DNA from: Ignavibacteriales bacterium
GTDB lineage: Bacteria > Bacteroidota > Ignavibacteria > Ignavibacteriales > Ignavibacteriaceae
Assembly (NCBI GenBank): GCA_016700155.1
Contig: CP065001.1
Coordinates: 2,604,001 to 2,668,000 of the forward strand
Direction: 5' to 3'
DNA: 64,000 nt
Shown here: piece by piece, positions 43,480 through 53,661 of the stretch
Position numbering within the stretch: the stretch's first letter is position 1
How the letters are laid out: each line of letters starts with the position of its first letter
Notes under the pieces: model-generated
Databases searched by the model: none
Told to the model about the DNA's origin: nothing
What the model saw: the letters and a program-made list of their open reading frames with translations, nothing else
Program-made: the position numbers and the translations under genes

Positions 43480-45843
43480 ATGAAAAATTTTTACCGTTTG
43501 TGTTTATACTTAGCCGCACTAACAATCATTTCACCCCCTGTAGATACCTTTAGTCAATCATATAATGAAAGCTGGAAAATTTTCAGTGATAGTACTATTG
43601 CACGTGTTGATATTACCGTTGATCCTGCAGCAATCGCATATATGTATCAGAACGTAGAGAGTGATTCAGAACATTATGCTGCATTCCGTTTCAGAAATAG
43701 TTTCATTGATGAAACTGTTGATTCAATCGGTTTCAGGTTAAGAGGAAATACTTCCCGCCATTCACAAAAAAAATCATTTAAAGTTTCATTCAATACTTTT
43801 GTCGCGGGAAGAGAATTTTATGGTCTCGACAAAATGAACCTTAACGGGGAACACAATGACCCGTCAATCATCAGAAGTAAAATATGTTTCGATCATTTTA
43901 AAGGAGCAGGGATAACAACAAGCCGTTCAAACCACGTTCGCGTTTATATCAATGAACAGTATTATGGACTTTATATAAATGTTGAACACATCGATGATGA
44001 ATTCATACAGAAAAACTTTGCAGATGATTCGGGTAATTTGTGGAAGTGTCTCTACCCTGCCGACCTTGACTATCATGGTAGTAATCCGGTTATCTATCAG
44101 CAGCTTAACAGCGGCGGAAGACCAGTTTACGAACTAACAACAAACCAGGCGCAGAATGATTTTTCAAAACTGGCGAGATTTATCACGATACTTAATAATA
44201 CCCCATCAGGTATCCTCCCTGATTCTATTGAGTCGGTTATAGAAGTTCATGAGGTACTAAAATATTTCGCGATGAATATTCTTCATGGGAGCTGGGATGA
44301 TTACTGGTCATTAATGAATAACTATTATCTGTATCACGAACCCGCAAAAGATATAATTCATTTCATTCCTTACGACTATGATAACACGTTTGGTGTTGAC
44401 TGGTTTAACATAGATTGGGCATTTGCAAATCCTTATAACTTTCCTAAAGTATCGGATGGACCACGACCGCTTGCTGAAAAGCTGCTCGCCGTACCGCAAT
44501 ACAGGAATCTTTACACGCACTTCCTTCAGTTTTATAATGATGAAGTATTTAAACTTGATTTGTGGAGAACCCGACTGGATGATCTGACTGATAAAATAAC
44601 TACCGCGGCAATTGCGGATACATTCAGAACAAAAGATTATAATTTTACGGTACAGGATTTTTTTGATTCATACTCAGAAACAGCGTATAACAATCAGCAT
44701 GTAAAAAAAGGATTAAAACAATTTGTCAATGTGCGAAGTAATTCTCTTCCTTCACAGCTTTCATTTGTAACAACAATTCCAATGGTTTACAGGATTGATT
44801 GGCATCCGAAAAATCCGGCACCCGGTGATTCAATTTTTGTAATTGTTTCAGCCTTCAGCAATACGGGTCTTACTGATGTGACGATTCAATATACACCTGA
44901 CGGAGGTTCCCCCCAGAATTATGCTATGAGTTTCAATCCTGTTGAGAACACAAAAATTGTTGATGAAGCTGACAGATGGATAGGGACTATTCCGCCGATT
45001 GGCGCAGGTCAAAGCGGAAAATTTTCTATCATTGCAAAAGATAATTTAAACCAGACTCAGACATATCCACGTAAAAATCCTATCGTCCTTCGTACCCCGG
45101 CTGCACTTGGGAATGATCTCGTTATAAATGAATTCATGGCAGACAATGAAACAACCATTCCTGATCCATCGGGTGAATATGAGGACTGGATTGAATTATA
45201 TAATCCGACTGCATCACCAATACTGTTAACAGGCAGATACATAACAGATAAATCTGATAACCTTACAAAATATTTATTCACGCAACTTGATCTGTATGTA
45301 AATCCCGGCGAACATCTTGTTATATGGTGTGATGAACAGCAATCCCAGCCCGGAATTCATACTAATTTTAAATTAAGTAATGATGGTGAATACATTGCGC
45401 TCGTGGAAACTGACGGAGTAACAATAATTGATTCAATATCGTTTGGTGTGCAAAAAGCCGATACATCATTCGGTCGTTCACCCGATGCTTCGGCAAACTG
45501 GGCATTTATGGGACCAACCCCCGGCACCGCAAATTTAATTACAAATGTTGATGAAGAATTTATTCCAGTTGGATTTGAACTATCGGCATATCCTAATCCA
45601 TTCAACCCTTCAACTACTATCAGGTATTCAATTCCGGAAACATCTGATATAACATTTACAATATTCGATATACTCGGTCGCGAAGTCTGGAGTACATCAG
45701 AACAAAATAAAACTCCGGGCACTTACGAATTTAAATGGAACGGAAGAAATAATTATGGAAATGAATTGAGTTCCGGTGTTTACTTTCTGAATTTTCAATC
45801 ACCGCAAATAAACAAATCAATTAAAATGTTATTGATGAAATAA
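43480..45843 (+). CDS. Secreted CotH-like kinase protein with lamin tail and type IX sorting domain
   Basis: The 787-residue protein has a signal peptide (1-25). A CotH kinase-like domain runs from about 45 to 420 (GFRLRGNTSRHSQKKSFKVSF, LYINVEHIDDEFI, and HFIPYDYDNTFGVDWF, whose Asp residues bind metal in CotH kinases). A beta-sandwich follows at about 445-540, then a lamin-tail domain at about 545-670 (NEFMADNETT, EDWIELYNP). A C-terminal sorting domain (YPNPFNPSTTI) closes it. In Bacillus, CotH phosphorylates spore-coat proteins; in this group the targets are unknown. It should be exported across the outer membrane. Confidence 0.87.
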   Translation: MKNFYRLCLYLAALTIISPPVDTFSQSYNESWKIFSDSTIARVDITVDPAAIAYMYQNVESDSEHYAAFRFRNSFIDETVDSIGFRLRGNTSRHSQKKSFKVSFNTFVAGREFYGLDKMNLNGEHNDPSIIRSKICFDHFKGAGITTSRSNHVRVYINEQYYGLYINVEHIDDEFIQKNFADDSGNLWKCLYPADLDYHGSNPVIYQQLNSGGRPVYELTTNQAQNDFSKLARFITILNNTPSGILPDSIESVIEVHEVLKYFAMNILHGSWDDYWSLMNNYYLYHEPAKDIIHFIPYDYDNTFGVDWFNIDWAFANPYNFPKVSDGPRPLAEKLLAVPQYRNLYTHFLQFYNDEVFKLDLWRTRLDDLTDKITTAAIADTFRTKDYNFTVQDFFDSYSETAYNNQHVKKGLKQFVNVRSNSLPSQLSFVTTIPMVYRIDWHPKNPAPGDSIFVIVSAFSNTGLTDVTIQYTPDGGSPQNYAMSFNPVENTKIVDEADRWIGTIPPIGAGQSGKFSIIAKDNLNQTQTYPRKNPIVLRTPAALGNDLVINEFMADNETTIPDPSGEYEDWIELYNPTASPILLTGRYITDKSDNLTKYLFTQLDLYVNPGEHLVIWCDEQQSQPGIHTNFKLSNDGEYIALVETDGVTIIDSISFGVQKADTSFGRSPDASANWAFMGPTPGTANLITNVDEEFIPVGFELSAYPNPFNPSTTIRYSIPETSDITFTIFDILGREVWSTSEQNKTPGTYEFKWNGRNNYGNELSSGVYFLNFQSPQINKSIKMLLMK

Positions 45844-45852
45844 AAATAAAAA

Positions 45853-45877
45853 TGCCGCACCGGGAAGCAGTGCGGCA
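45853..45877 (-). terminator. Intrinsic terminator of the DUF4397 gene
   Basis: TGCCGCAC at 45853-45860 pairs with GTGCGGCA at 45870-45877 around a nine-base loop. On the minus strand a T-rich run (TTTTTATTTTTA) follows directly. A second small hairpin (GCACC and GGTGC) lies at about 45892-45905. Confidence 0.8.
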
Positions 45878-45922
45878 CCTCATCTCCTCATGCACCATGC
45901 GGTGCAGGATTGTCGGAGGTTT

Positions 45923-48541
45923 TTATTTTGTTAGAATCATCTTCTTAGTCTGCGAGAATTTTGATCCGTCAATTCCTGTTGCATCGATCTGATAAAAATA
46001 CACACCACTGTTAAGTCCATCAGCATTAAAGTTAACACTCTGTTCCCCGGCTGCTATTCTACCATTGATAAGAGATGCTACTTCCTGTCCAAGAACGTTA
46101 AATATTTTCAACGAAACATCTGAATCCGATGCAAGGCTGAAAATTATTTTTGTTGAAGGATTAAAAGGGTTTGGATAATTCTGTGATAACGAATATTCCT
46201 TCACAACATTAACATTCACTTCAACTTCATTTGAATACTCAAATGTTCCATCATAGTCAATCTGTTTTAACCTGTATACATATTTCCCAGTATTCAAATC
46301 TTTATCTCTGAATGAATAATTCCGAACTTCAGAAGTTGTTCCAAAACCCTCAATAAAACCAATGGTTACAAACTCATCCGCGAATTTTCTTTGTACTTCA
46401 AATCCCCGGTTGTTTACTTCTGTTGATGTTACCCAGTTCAGAGTAACATTATTTCCTTCAATGTTAGCAGTAAAGGAACTTAACTCCACAGGTACAACGC
46501 CTGTGTTAAACTGTACAACAGTACCATTTGCAAGTACGGCAAATATTCCGAAGGCCGGGCCATTCTGGTTAGCCGCCGGATTAAGGAAACCTGATGCAAA
46601 AACAGTTGCAGCACCACCGCCAAGCCCTGCTAGCGGAGCAATGAATGAATTGACTAATGTAGTTCCATTAGCGAGATATAGATCAAGTGTGTAATTCGCT
46701 GGCGGTACTGATAAATAAGCTGTTAGATCTGAATAGGCAGCATCATTAACGAGAGTAAGATTGCCTGCTTCACGCGCCTTAACATCTACAGTCGGTGCAT
46801 CTGTTGAACCATGCAAAACAAAGAAATCAACATCACTGCCGGTTGCAATTTCTCTTGCCATTGGTTTTACAAAAAGTGTGAAAGCAGTATTCCTGCCGTC
46901 AGGGTTAGCCGCATAAAGTGCAGGATTAAGAACACCGTTTGCAATTACAACATATTTTTCATTAGCTGTCAGAATAACAGGAAAATTCTTCAACGTATCA
47001 TTTACTGAAGTACTGGTTTTTGGCGCTATACCAATATTCAGGGTAACACCTGCAGCTAAATCAATGAAAGGTGTTGCAGTTCTGAAAGCAAAATTATTTA
47101 TTGCAAGCGCACCGTTTATATAAACATCAACTGAATCCGCAAGCACATCAGATGAATTATGAATAACCTGCACCCTAGCATTTGGAGCCGAAGCCGCCGG
47201 TAACTGAATAACTGTGCCGTTAGGTAATGCAGCAAATAATCCAAAGGCAGCACCGTTTTGATTTCCCGTCGGGTTCAAAAACCCTGATGCAAAAACTGCC
47301 GCAGCACCACCGCCTAATCCGGAAAGCGGAGCGGTGAACGAAGCAACATAGTTAACTCCATTACCTAAATATAAATCAAGAGTATAATTCGCAGCCGGAA
47401 CAGATAAGTAACCTGTTATGTCTCTGTATGCAGCATCATTTACCAATGTAGCATTACCTACTTCCCTTGCTTTAACATCAACTGTCGGAGCATCTGTTGA
47501 ACCATGAAGTACAAAGAAATCTACATCACTTCCCAAACCGACTTCTCTCGCCATAGTTTTAATCAGAAGTGTGAATGCCGTATTTCTTCCGTCAGGATTT
47601 GCAGAATAAAGTGCAGGATTTAAAACTCCATTTGCTATCACCGTATATTTTTCACCCGCAGTCAGAACTACTGGAAAATTCTTAAGAGTGTCATTAACTG
47701 AAGTACTGGTTTTAGGTGCTATACCAATATTAAGAGTGACTCCTGCAGGAAGGTCGAGGAAAGGAGTTGCTGTTCTGAAAGCAAAATTATTTATTGCAAG
47801 CGCACCATTTATATAAACATCAACCGAGTCAGCAAGCACATCAGCAGAATTATGAATAACCTGTACCCTTGCTGTTGTAGCTGCAGTTGAGCTTAATACT
47901 TCGAGCAGATCAATTCCTATAAAATTAGAATATGAGCCTGAAGGTCCTCCGTTAGTATGGTAATACTGAATAGCAAATCTGATAGTTCCGGTATGATTAA
48001 AAGTTCCTGTCCAGCGTGCCCATCCTGATTCACTCACAAGATATCTTCCCCAGGTAACATCAAATGCCGCGGGAGTAATTCCGGCTGTTGTTGAGTAGCG
48101 CACAAAAATCGAATCATCAAATGTGTTGTTATCCGGCGATCTGTGCCAGAAACTTAAAGTATCACCTGCTGTAACATTTATGGGCGGAGATATGAGCCAC
48201 TGATCGATAAGAAATCCGTTAGCTCCCTGGTAGTTGGAGGCAACATAACCATTGGTCGGACCTTCGTAAGCAGTTAATACAGTTGGGTTCCCCTGAAAAA
48301 ATGGATCTGCCGTTCCGCCGCCATCCTGGTTAAGTACAACATAACCGCGTCCGGTTAACCCTGTAACGGTATTATCCCCGTTAAAGTTATCAAAGAATAG
48401 AGAACTTCCGTCAAACAATTGTTGGGGAAGTGATTTCCAATTATCCGCAAATTGTGTCCTGGAAACACCTGAAGCAACCTGAGCGTTCACAAAGGCTGTC
48501 AAACATAAACATACCACACCAGCTAAGAAGGTTTTCTTCAT
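45923..48541 (-). CDS. Secreted DUF4397 repeat protein with type IX sorting domain
   Basis: The 872-residue protein has a signal peptide (1-20) and a jelly-roll domain like cleaved-adhesin/anchor domains (about 40-215, FLIDQWLISPPINVTAGD). Two DUF4397 units of 231 residues each (about 224-454 and 455-685) share VQVIHNS, VDVYINGALAINNFAFRTA and HGSTDAPTVDVKARE. An Ig-like segment (about 690-775) and a C-terminal domain (YPNPFNPSTKI) close the chain. It is a surface or released protein without visible catalytic residues, perhaps adhesive or structural. The unit duplication is visible at nucleotide level. Confidence 0.87.
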   Translation of the reverse strand: MKKTFLAGVVCLCLTAFVNAQVASGVSRTQFADNWKSLPQQLFDGSSLFFDNFNGDNTVTGLTGRGYVVLNQDGGGTADPFFQGNPTVLTAYEGPTNGYVASNYQGANGFLIDQWLISPPINVTAGDTLSFWHRSPDNNTFDDSIFVRYSTTAGITPAAFDVTWGRYLVSESGWARWTGTFNHTGTIRFAIQYYHTNGGPSGSYSNFIGIDLLEVLSSTAATTARVQVIHNSADVLADSVDVYINGALAINNFAFRTATPFLDLPAGVTLNIGIAPKTSTSVNDTLKNFPVVLTAGEKYTVIANGVLNPALYSANPDGRNTAFTLLIKTMAREVGLGSDVDFFVLHGSTDAPTVDVKAREVGNATLVNDAAYRDITGYLSVPAANYTLDLYLGNGVNYVASFTAPLSGLGGGAAAVFASGFLNPTGNQNGAAFGLFAALPNGTVIQLPAASAPNARVQVIHNSSDVLADSVDVYINGALAINNFAFRTATPFIDLAAGVTLNIGIAPKTSTSVNDTLKNFPVILTANEKYVVIANGVLNPALYAANPDGRNTAFTLFVKPMAREIATGSDVDFFVLHGSTDAPTVDVKAREAGNLTLVNDAAYSDLTAYLSVPPANYTLDLYLANGTTLVNSFIAPLAGLGGGAATVFASGFLNPAANQNGPAFGIFAVLANGTVVQFNTGVVPVELSSFTANIEGNNVTLNWVTSTEVNNRGFEVQRKFADEFVTIGFIEGFGTTSEVRNYSFRDKDLNTGKYVYRLKQIDYDGTFEYSNEVEVNVNVVKEYSLSQNYPNPFNPSTKIIFSLASDSDVSLKIFNVLGQEVASLINGRIAAGEQSVNFNADGLNSGVYFYQIDATGIDGSKFSQTKKMILTK
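46487..47872 (-). repeat. Tandem 693-base duplication within the DUF4397 gene
   Basis: Two in-frame units, 47180-47872 and 46487-47179, are exactly 693 bases apart. They encode near-identical 231-residue stretches (about 80-85 percent by eye), with the first 40 residues almost unchanged. Confidence 0.85.
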
Positions 48542-48853
48542 AACGATCTCCTTTTTTATTGATTAAGAATTTAGGTGAGTGTCAAAAGTGAAAACCAAAA
48601 TTGTTTTTAAAAAGTTCCCGCTGAAAAATTTTTTTTTAGTGAACTACATGTGTAATCAGTTAAGTAAGAATTAATAGCATTTAATTCTAAGGTTAATATT
48701 AGATAATAACTGCTGTGTTTCTTTCATACTGAGTTGATCTAAACATCGAATTAACACGATGTAGTGCAACTGTATTTATCCAATACACGTTTTATTTTGA
48801 CTTTCATCTGACTATCGTATAAGTTTTAGGCAGAGAAATATAAAGGGTTAGTT
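48542..48853. other. 312-base divergent gap
   Basis: This is the promoter space between the DUF4397 gene (minus) and the next lipoprotein gene (plus). It is AT-rich. I see no gene, strong hairpin or recognisable operator. Confidence 0.45.
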
Positions 48854-49768
48854 ATGAGGCAGATAAAAAATATTATTAATGCTATCAACCCAATTGAAAT
48901 CCGTTATACTCATATCATAGTTTGTTTACTTCAACTTTTTTATTCAGGATGTGAAAAAACAATTGAACCGGATAATTCTTTTAATGTCCAAGGTACGGTT
49001 TATATAAAAGTTGGTGCTGCTGAACTGCCGATTTCAGGTGCAATTATTTCCATCAATAACAAAGTTGACACAACCGATGATCAGGGGCATTTCACTTTTT
49101 CAGAAATACCTGCAGGAGAACAAACTATCCACATAACACATACTGACTATGCCCCCAAAGATACAGTTATAACACTAACCCGGAATCTGAATGTTAAATT
49201 GCCAATGTTTGAAGTTTCTGACTATATTCTGCCAAACTCAATGGGTAATAGCTGGACTTATTTAATTGCGGATTCATCAGGAACGGTAACAGATACGGTT
49301 TATTCCAATGTAATAGGAAAGGTGGTTGGACCTAATCAAGAATTAATAACACAAATCCGTTACGGAACACGTTCTGAAATGTGGTACGATGAATTGCTTT
49401 CATTTAATAACAGAAAAATATATAAACACAGGGATGCTGTAAGTCTCTATAAAGTGAAGTTGTGTGAAGAAAATTTAAGTGTTGGACAAGCATGGAATTC
49501 ACAATATCAGAATGTTCTGTTTGATACTGTTCGTGTTGAAGAAATTCTTGATGTCGTAGGTTACACTGAAACTTACAATGACTGTTACAGAATCAGGCAT
49601 ACTTCTTATATTTTTAGTTTTGAAATAGTTGTAGATGTTACTGACTACTACTTAAAACCAGGAATAGGGTTTGTAAAGATATATCACTTCAATGATATTT
49701 TTCCTTTTAATGACCCACAATATTATTGGATGAAATTGTTATCGTATTCTATAATAATTGTTGATTAG
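48854..49768 (+). CDS. Lipoprotein with carboxypeptidase-regulatory-like domain
   Basis: The 304-residue protein has a long leader ending in LFYSGCEKT (lipobox Cys near residue 33). An Ig-like CarboxypepD_reg domain follows (about 43-125) with VQGTVYIKVGAAELPISGAI and DDQGHFTFSEIPAGEQTIHITH. The rest (130-304) is beta-rich (SMGNSWTYLIADSSGT, YYLKPGIGFVKI) and of unknown function. It is a surface lipoprotein standing alone. Confidence 0.72.
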   Translation: MRQIKNIINAINPIEIRYTHIIVCLLQLFYSGCEKTIEPDNSFNVQGTVYIKVGAAELPISGAIISINNKVDTTDDQGHFTFSEIPAGEQTIHITHTDYAPKDTVITLTRNLNVKLPMFEVSDYILPNSMGNSWTYLIADSSGTVTDTVYSNVIGKVVGPNQELITQIRYGTRSEMWYDELLSFNNRKIYKHRDAVSLYKVKLCEENLSVGQAWNSQYQNVLFDTVRVEEILDVVGYTETYNDCYRIRHTSYIFSFEIVVDVTDYYLKPGIGFVKIYHFNDIFPFNDPQYYWMKLLSYSIIIVD

Positions 49769-49946
49769 AATTTTTGAAACATTGTTGATTCTTTTTTCCA
49801 TCTCAACCTTTCTTGCAGAGTGAGTAGCAGCCTTTCTAGAAAAATGAACCACAGGAATATTTTAACATCTGTCATAGTAAATTTTTTCGTTTCAACCCTT
49901 ACTGTTTTATATTTACACACACATTCACACTAACTATGAGGCTAAA

Positions 49947-50507
49947 ATGAAAATTAAGATAATACTTGTTGTTATTCTCTGTTCAGTTGCTCTTACTGCA
50001 CAACATAAAAAGCGCGACAAGCATAACGACGATCGCGTTATGTCCCCAAAGGTAAAGATGACAAAGATCATCTCCGCACTTGAAACACTCGAACGGGATT
50101 TTCTTACCAAATTAAGTTACCGTGATTATTCAAGAAGTAAAGATTTACTGATCGAAATTCACGACCTGCTTCTCTCCTTACCAATTGAAGATGAACAATA
50201 CGACCCCGTTGAACCAATGGCTATGAATGAAGTGGACTTTCAACAACTATACAACAGTGTTAAGAATGAATCTTATGAGTCAGATCAGTTATCAATCATA
50301 GAAATATCTGCGCGCTACAATTATTTTTCAGTTGCACAATTGGTGCGACTCTTAGAATTATTTTCATACTCAAACGGAAAAGTTGAGATGGTAAGAATTC
50401 TCTATCCCAATGTTATTGATAAGTATAACGCGCATCAGCTTATCAATGCCTTAACTTATTCATCAGACAAAGAAAAAGTAAAAGCAATCATTGATTCAAA
50501 CCCGTAA
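49947..50507 (+). CDS. Exported DUF4476 protein
   Basis: The 186-residue protein has a signal peptide (MKIKIILVVILCSVALTAQ). The C-terminal 95 residues match the DUF4476 layout: DFQQLYNSVKNESYESDQLSI, FSVAQLVRLLELFSYSNGKVEM and a closing LINALTYSSDKEKVKAI. These helical domains of unknown function are common in Bacteroidota exported proteins. A terminator hairpin follows after 75 bases. It appears monocistronic. Confidence 0.72.
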   Translation: MKIKIILVVILCSVALTAQHKKRDKHNDDRVMSPKVKMTKIISALETLERDFLTKLSYRDYSRSKDLLIEIHDLLLSLPIEDEQYDPVEPMAMNEVDFQQLYNSVKNESYESDQLSIIEISARYNYFSVAQLVRLLELFSYSNGKVEMVRILYPNVIDKYNAHQLINALTYSSDKEKVKAIIDSNP

Positions 50508-50582
50508 AAGTGAAATCAGTTGAGTTAGTTTTCAGATCATAAATCACCACAATTATCAGTCAGATCAGTGTACTATTGCCTC

Positions 50583-50610
50583 ATCCCGCTAGTGAAAAAC
50601 TGTGCGGGAT
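50583..50610 (+). terminator. Intrinsic terminator after the DUF4476 gene
   Basis: ATCCCGC at 50583-50589 pairs with GCGGGAT at 50604-50610, with AGT/ACT extending the inner stem, and is followed by TTTCTTTAT. Confidence 0.75.
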
Positions 50611-50665
50611 TTTCTTTATGTTTGAAGAAGATATTATTAAACTTTTTTTATGAGGAATTAAGTAA

Positions 50666-52771
50666 ATGAAAATCTTCATCGCATTAATTATAATTATGAC
50701 ACAACTAAATTTTACTCAGACAATTTCTTCCCCGGATTCAAAACTCTCACTTTCCGTTTCACTTGATAACAACGGTAGACTTTTTTACGAAATGGAACGC
50801 AGCAATAAAAATGTTATAAACAAAAGCGGACTTGGCATTGAACTCTCAGGTTTACCGGATCTTGTTGATGGATTTAAAATTACTTCGGCCGAGACATCAA
50901 CATTTTACGAGGAATGGAATCCTGTCTGGGGTGAAGTGAATACTATCGTCAATCATTATAATGAATTAAAAGTTCACCTTAATCAAACCGGAACAGAAAG
51001 AATTGTAATAGTCATTTTCAGATTGTTCAACGACGGACTTGGCTTCCGGTATGAATTCCCTTCACAGGATAGTCTGAAATACTTTACAGTGATGGAAGAA
51101 AAATCCCAATTTGCTTTAACTGGAGATCACAAAGCCTGGTGGCTTCCCGGTGACTATGACAGCCAGGAATACACCTATACAACCTCAAAACTTAGTGAAG
51201 TTGATGCGACCAAAGGAAGAAATTTTGATGATATAATTGTAAAGTCTATCACTGAACCGAATATCGTTCAAACACCTTTGATGTTGAAAACTACAGACGG
51301 ACTTTATATCAACATTCACGAAGCTTCGTTATTAGATTATCCTGCTTACTATATGGTTATCGATCAGAAGAGTTTTACGCTTACATCTCATCTTGCACCG
51401 GATGCTGTCGGAAACAAAGCATATTTACAGACACCTTGTAAAACACCGTGGAGAACTTTCATTGTAAGTGATAAAGCTGAAGATATACTTACATCGAAAT
51501 TAATTCTTAACCTAAATGAACCGACAAAGTTTGAAGATGTAAGCTGGATTAAGCCCGTTAAGTATATCGGTATCTGGTGGGGAATGCACGTTGGTACGAT
51601 GAGCTGGAATTATGCAAACGTGAGCAACATAAAGTTAGATGATACTGATTGGAGTAAGTTAACTCCTAACGGCAAACACGGCGCAACAACTGAAAACACA
51701 AAAAAGTATATCGACTTTGCAGCAAAACATAATATAGACGGAGTTCTTGTTGAAGGCTGGAATGTAGGTTGGGAAGACTGGTTCGGTCAATGGAAGGAAG
51801 AAGTTTTTGATTTCGTAACTCCATACCCTGATTTTGATGTTGAAGAACTTCAAAAGTATGCTAAAGAAAAAAGCGTGAAGTTAATTATGCATCACGAAAC
51901 ATCTGCTTCGGTTACAAATTATGAAAGAAGAATGGATGAAGCTTTTACATTCATGAAGAAGCATGGTTATGACGCTGTTAAAACAGGTTACGTTGGAAAA
52001 ATAATTCCACGCGGTGAGCACCACGATTCACAGTGGATGATACAACATTATACAAGAGTACTTGAAAAAGCCGCGAAGTATAAGATCAGTATTGATTCAC
52101 ATGAATCCGTAAGACCAACAGGATTACACCGCACATACCCAAACTGGCTTGCAGCAGAAGCAGCACGCGGAAATGAATTTAACGCCTGGAGCAGCGGTAA
52201 TCCGCCAGAACATGAAACAATTCTTGCATTCACAAGATTTATGGGTGGACCAATGGACTACACTCCGGGAATTTTCCAGATGAAGATGGATGTTTATGAT
52301 CCAAACAAAAAAACTGAACAGGTTCATACAACACTCGCAAAACAGTTGGCGCTTTATGTTACGCTGTACAGCCCGCTTCAAATGGCTGCTGACCTTATAG
52401 AGAATTATGAAAAATATCCCGATGCATTTCAGTTCATTGAGGATGTTCCTGTCGATTGGTCTGATTCAAAAATAATTGATGCAGAACCCGGTGATCATAT
52501 TATCACAGCAAGAAAAGACAAAAACTCTGATGACTGGTATCTTGGTGCAATAAGTGATGAAGAGCGCAGATCATTCAATATCAAACTTGATTTTCTCAGT
52601 AAGGATAAAAAGTTCGTCGCAGAAATTTATCGTGATGGCGATAAAGCTGATTGGTTGAATAATCCTCAGGATTATAAAATTGAAAAAAAGAATGTAACAA
52701 ATTCATCAACACTTGAAATCAAACTTGCACCCGGTGGCGGTCAGGCAATAAGATTTAAAGTAGTTCAATAG
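50666..52771 (+). CDS. GH97 alpha-glucosidase, SusB-like
   Basis: The 701-residue protein has a signal peptide (1-20), an N-terminal beta-supersandwich (about 25-290), a catalytic barrel and a C-terminal beta domain. The residues that align with the inverting enzyme SusB are present at the same spacing: Glu411 in HHETSASVTN, Glu480 in DSHESVRPTG and Glu504 in ARGNEF match SusB Glu439, Glu508 and Glu532. It should therefore be an inverting exo-alpha-glucosidase acting on maltodextrins in the periplasm. A perfect terminator follows. It fits functionally with the secreted GH13 enzyme at 27239. Confidence 0.92.
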   Translation: MKIFIALIIIMTQLNFTQTISSPDSKLSLSVSLDNNGRLFYEMERSNKNVINKSGLGIELSGLPDLVDGFKITSAETSTFYEEWNPVWGEVNTIVNHYNELKVHLNQTGTERIVIVIFRLFNDGLGFRYEFPSQDSLKYFTVMEEKSQFALTGDHKAWWLPGDYDSQEYTYTTSKLSEVDATKGRNFDDIIVKSITEPNIVQTPLMLKTTDGLYINIHEASLLDYPAYYMVIDQKSFTLTSHLAPDAVGNKAYLQTPCKTPWRTFIVSDKAEDILTSKLILNLNEPTKFEDVSWIKPVKYIGIWWGMHVGTMSWNYANVSNIKLDDTDWSKLTPNGKHGATTENTKKYIDFAAKHNIDGVLVEGWNVGWEDWFGQWKEEVFDFVTPYPDFDVEELQKYAKEKSVKLIMHHETSASVTNYERRMDEAFTFMKKHGYDAVKTGYVGKIIPRGEHHDSQWMIQHYTRVLEKAAKYKISIDSHESVRPTGLHRTYPNWLAAEAARGNEFNAWSSGNPPEHETILAFTRFMGGPMDYTPGIFQMKMDVYDPNKKTEQVHTTLAKQLALYVTLYSPLQMAADLIENYEKYPDAFQFIEDVPVDWSDSKIIDAEPGDHIITARKDKNSDDWYLGAISDEERRSFNIKLDFLSKDKKFVAEIYRDGDKADWLNNPQDYKIEKKNVTNSSTLEIKLAPGGGQAIRFKVVQ

Positions 52772-52781
52772 CACTTTTTTT

Positions 52782-52815
52782 CTATCACCCTTATTAGAGA
52801 TAATAAGGGTGATAG
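52782..52815 (+). terminator. Strong intrinsic terminator after the GH97 gene
   Basis: CTATCACCCTTATT at 52782-52795 pairs perfectly with AATAAGGGTGATAG at 52802-52815 around a six-base loop and is followed by TTTTATTTAT. Confidence 0.92.
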
Positions 52816-52897
52816 TTTTATTTATCTAAATATTCTTTCTTCCGAAACTTTTTTTGTCCCCGATCATCTGCCAGTTAAACAGAGATAAAATTTTATA

Positions 52898-53635
52898 ATG
52901 CAATTGACTCTTAAAATAATAGCTGTATTTCTTGCAATTTATTTTTCCGCCTGTACTGCAAGCGATCACTCACTTTCAGAAAGTGATAAACAGCTTCAAA
53001 AAAAAATTGTTGGAAGTTGGGAAGCTAAAAACAGGGGTATGATTCAATTAAATTCTGACGGGACTTTCACTGATACTTTACTTACTCCCCTCTTGTTTGC
53101 AGAAAACACATACGTTGTTAATTATGTATTAAGTGGAAAGTTTGAAATCAAAGATGGTAATCTTCTTTTTTATGAAGCAGGTATTGAATACTCACGTGAT
53201 ATTGTTAATAAACCGTTAAAAGATTTGGTTTACATCTTTGACCCGAGACGTATTTCTTTTGAAGATAATTTTTTGATGCTGCAGGAATTCAGAATGTTTT
53301 TTTCAGATTCAATCGGACAGAAAAGTATTTACGGGAAATGGGAACATGAAAATTATGCTTGTGTTTATGAACATAACTCAAAGCAGAACTATAAATGCGG
53401 TAAGATAAATGAGACTTTCATTTTTAACTCTGATTTAACCTGCAGATACGAAAGGAAGTACTTGTTTAATACTTCATTGAATGATGAATCAAACTCTAAA
53501 TCATATTATTACAAACATCCTCACCTGGAAATTGATTCTCTTGAAAATGCTCTTGTAGTATTTAATGAAAATAAAATGATATGGTTCCAGAATGATCCCG
53601 TATTTTATACGAGACGGAATGAAGAGAAAGAATAA
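52898..53635 (+). CDS. Lipoprotein, lipocalin-like
   Basis: The 245-residue protein has a leader MQLTLKIIAVFLAIYFSACT with a lipobox Cys near residue 19. It contains two segments of the kind IVGSWEAKNRGMIQLNSDGTF and SIYGKWEHENYACVY that open lipocalin-like repeat domains. It is probably a small envelope lipoprotein. No activity is evident. It is convergent with the thioesterase gene, 26 bases away. Confidence 0.68.
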   Translation: MQLTLKIIAVFLAIYFSACTASDHSLSESDKQLQKKIVGSWEAKNRGMIQLNSDGTFTDTLLTPLLFAENTYVVNYVLSGKFEIKDGNLLFYEAGIEYSRDIVNKPLKDLVYIFDPRRISFEDNFLMLQEFRMFFSDSIGQKSIYGKWEHENYACVYEHNSKQNYKCGKINETFIFNSDLTCRYERKYLFNTSLNDESNSKSYYYKHPHLEIDSLENALVVFNENKMIWFQNDPVFYTRRNEEKE

Positions 53636-53661
53636 GAATAAGACAAAGAAATTAACAGACT

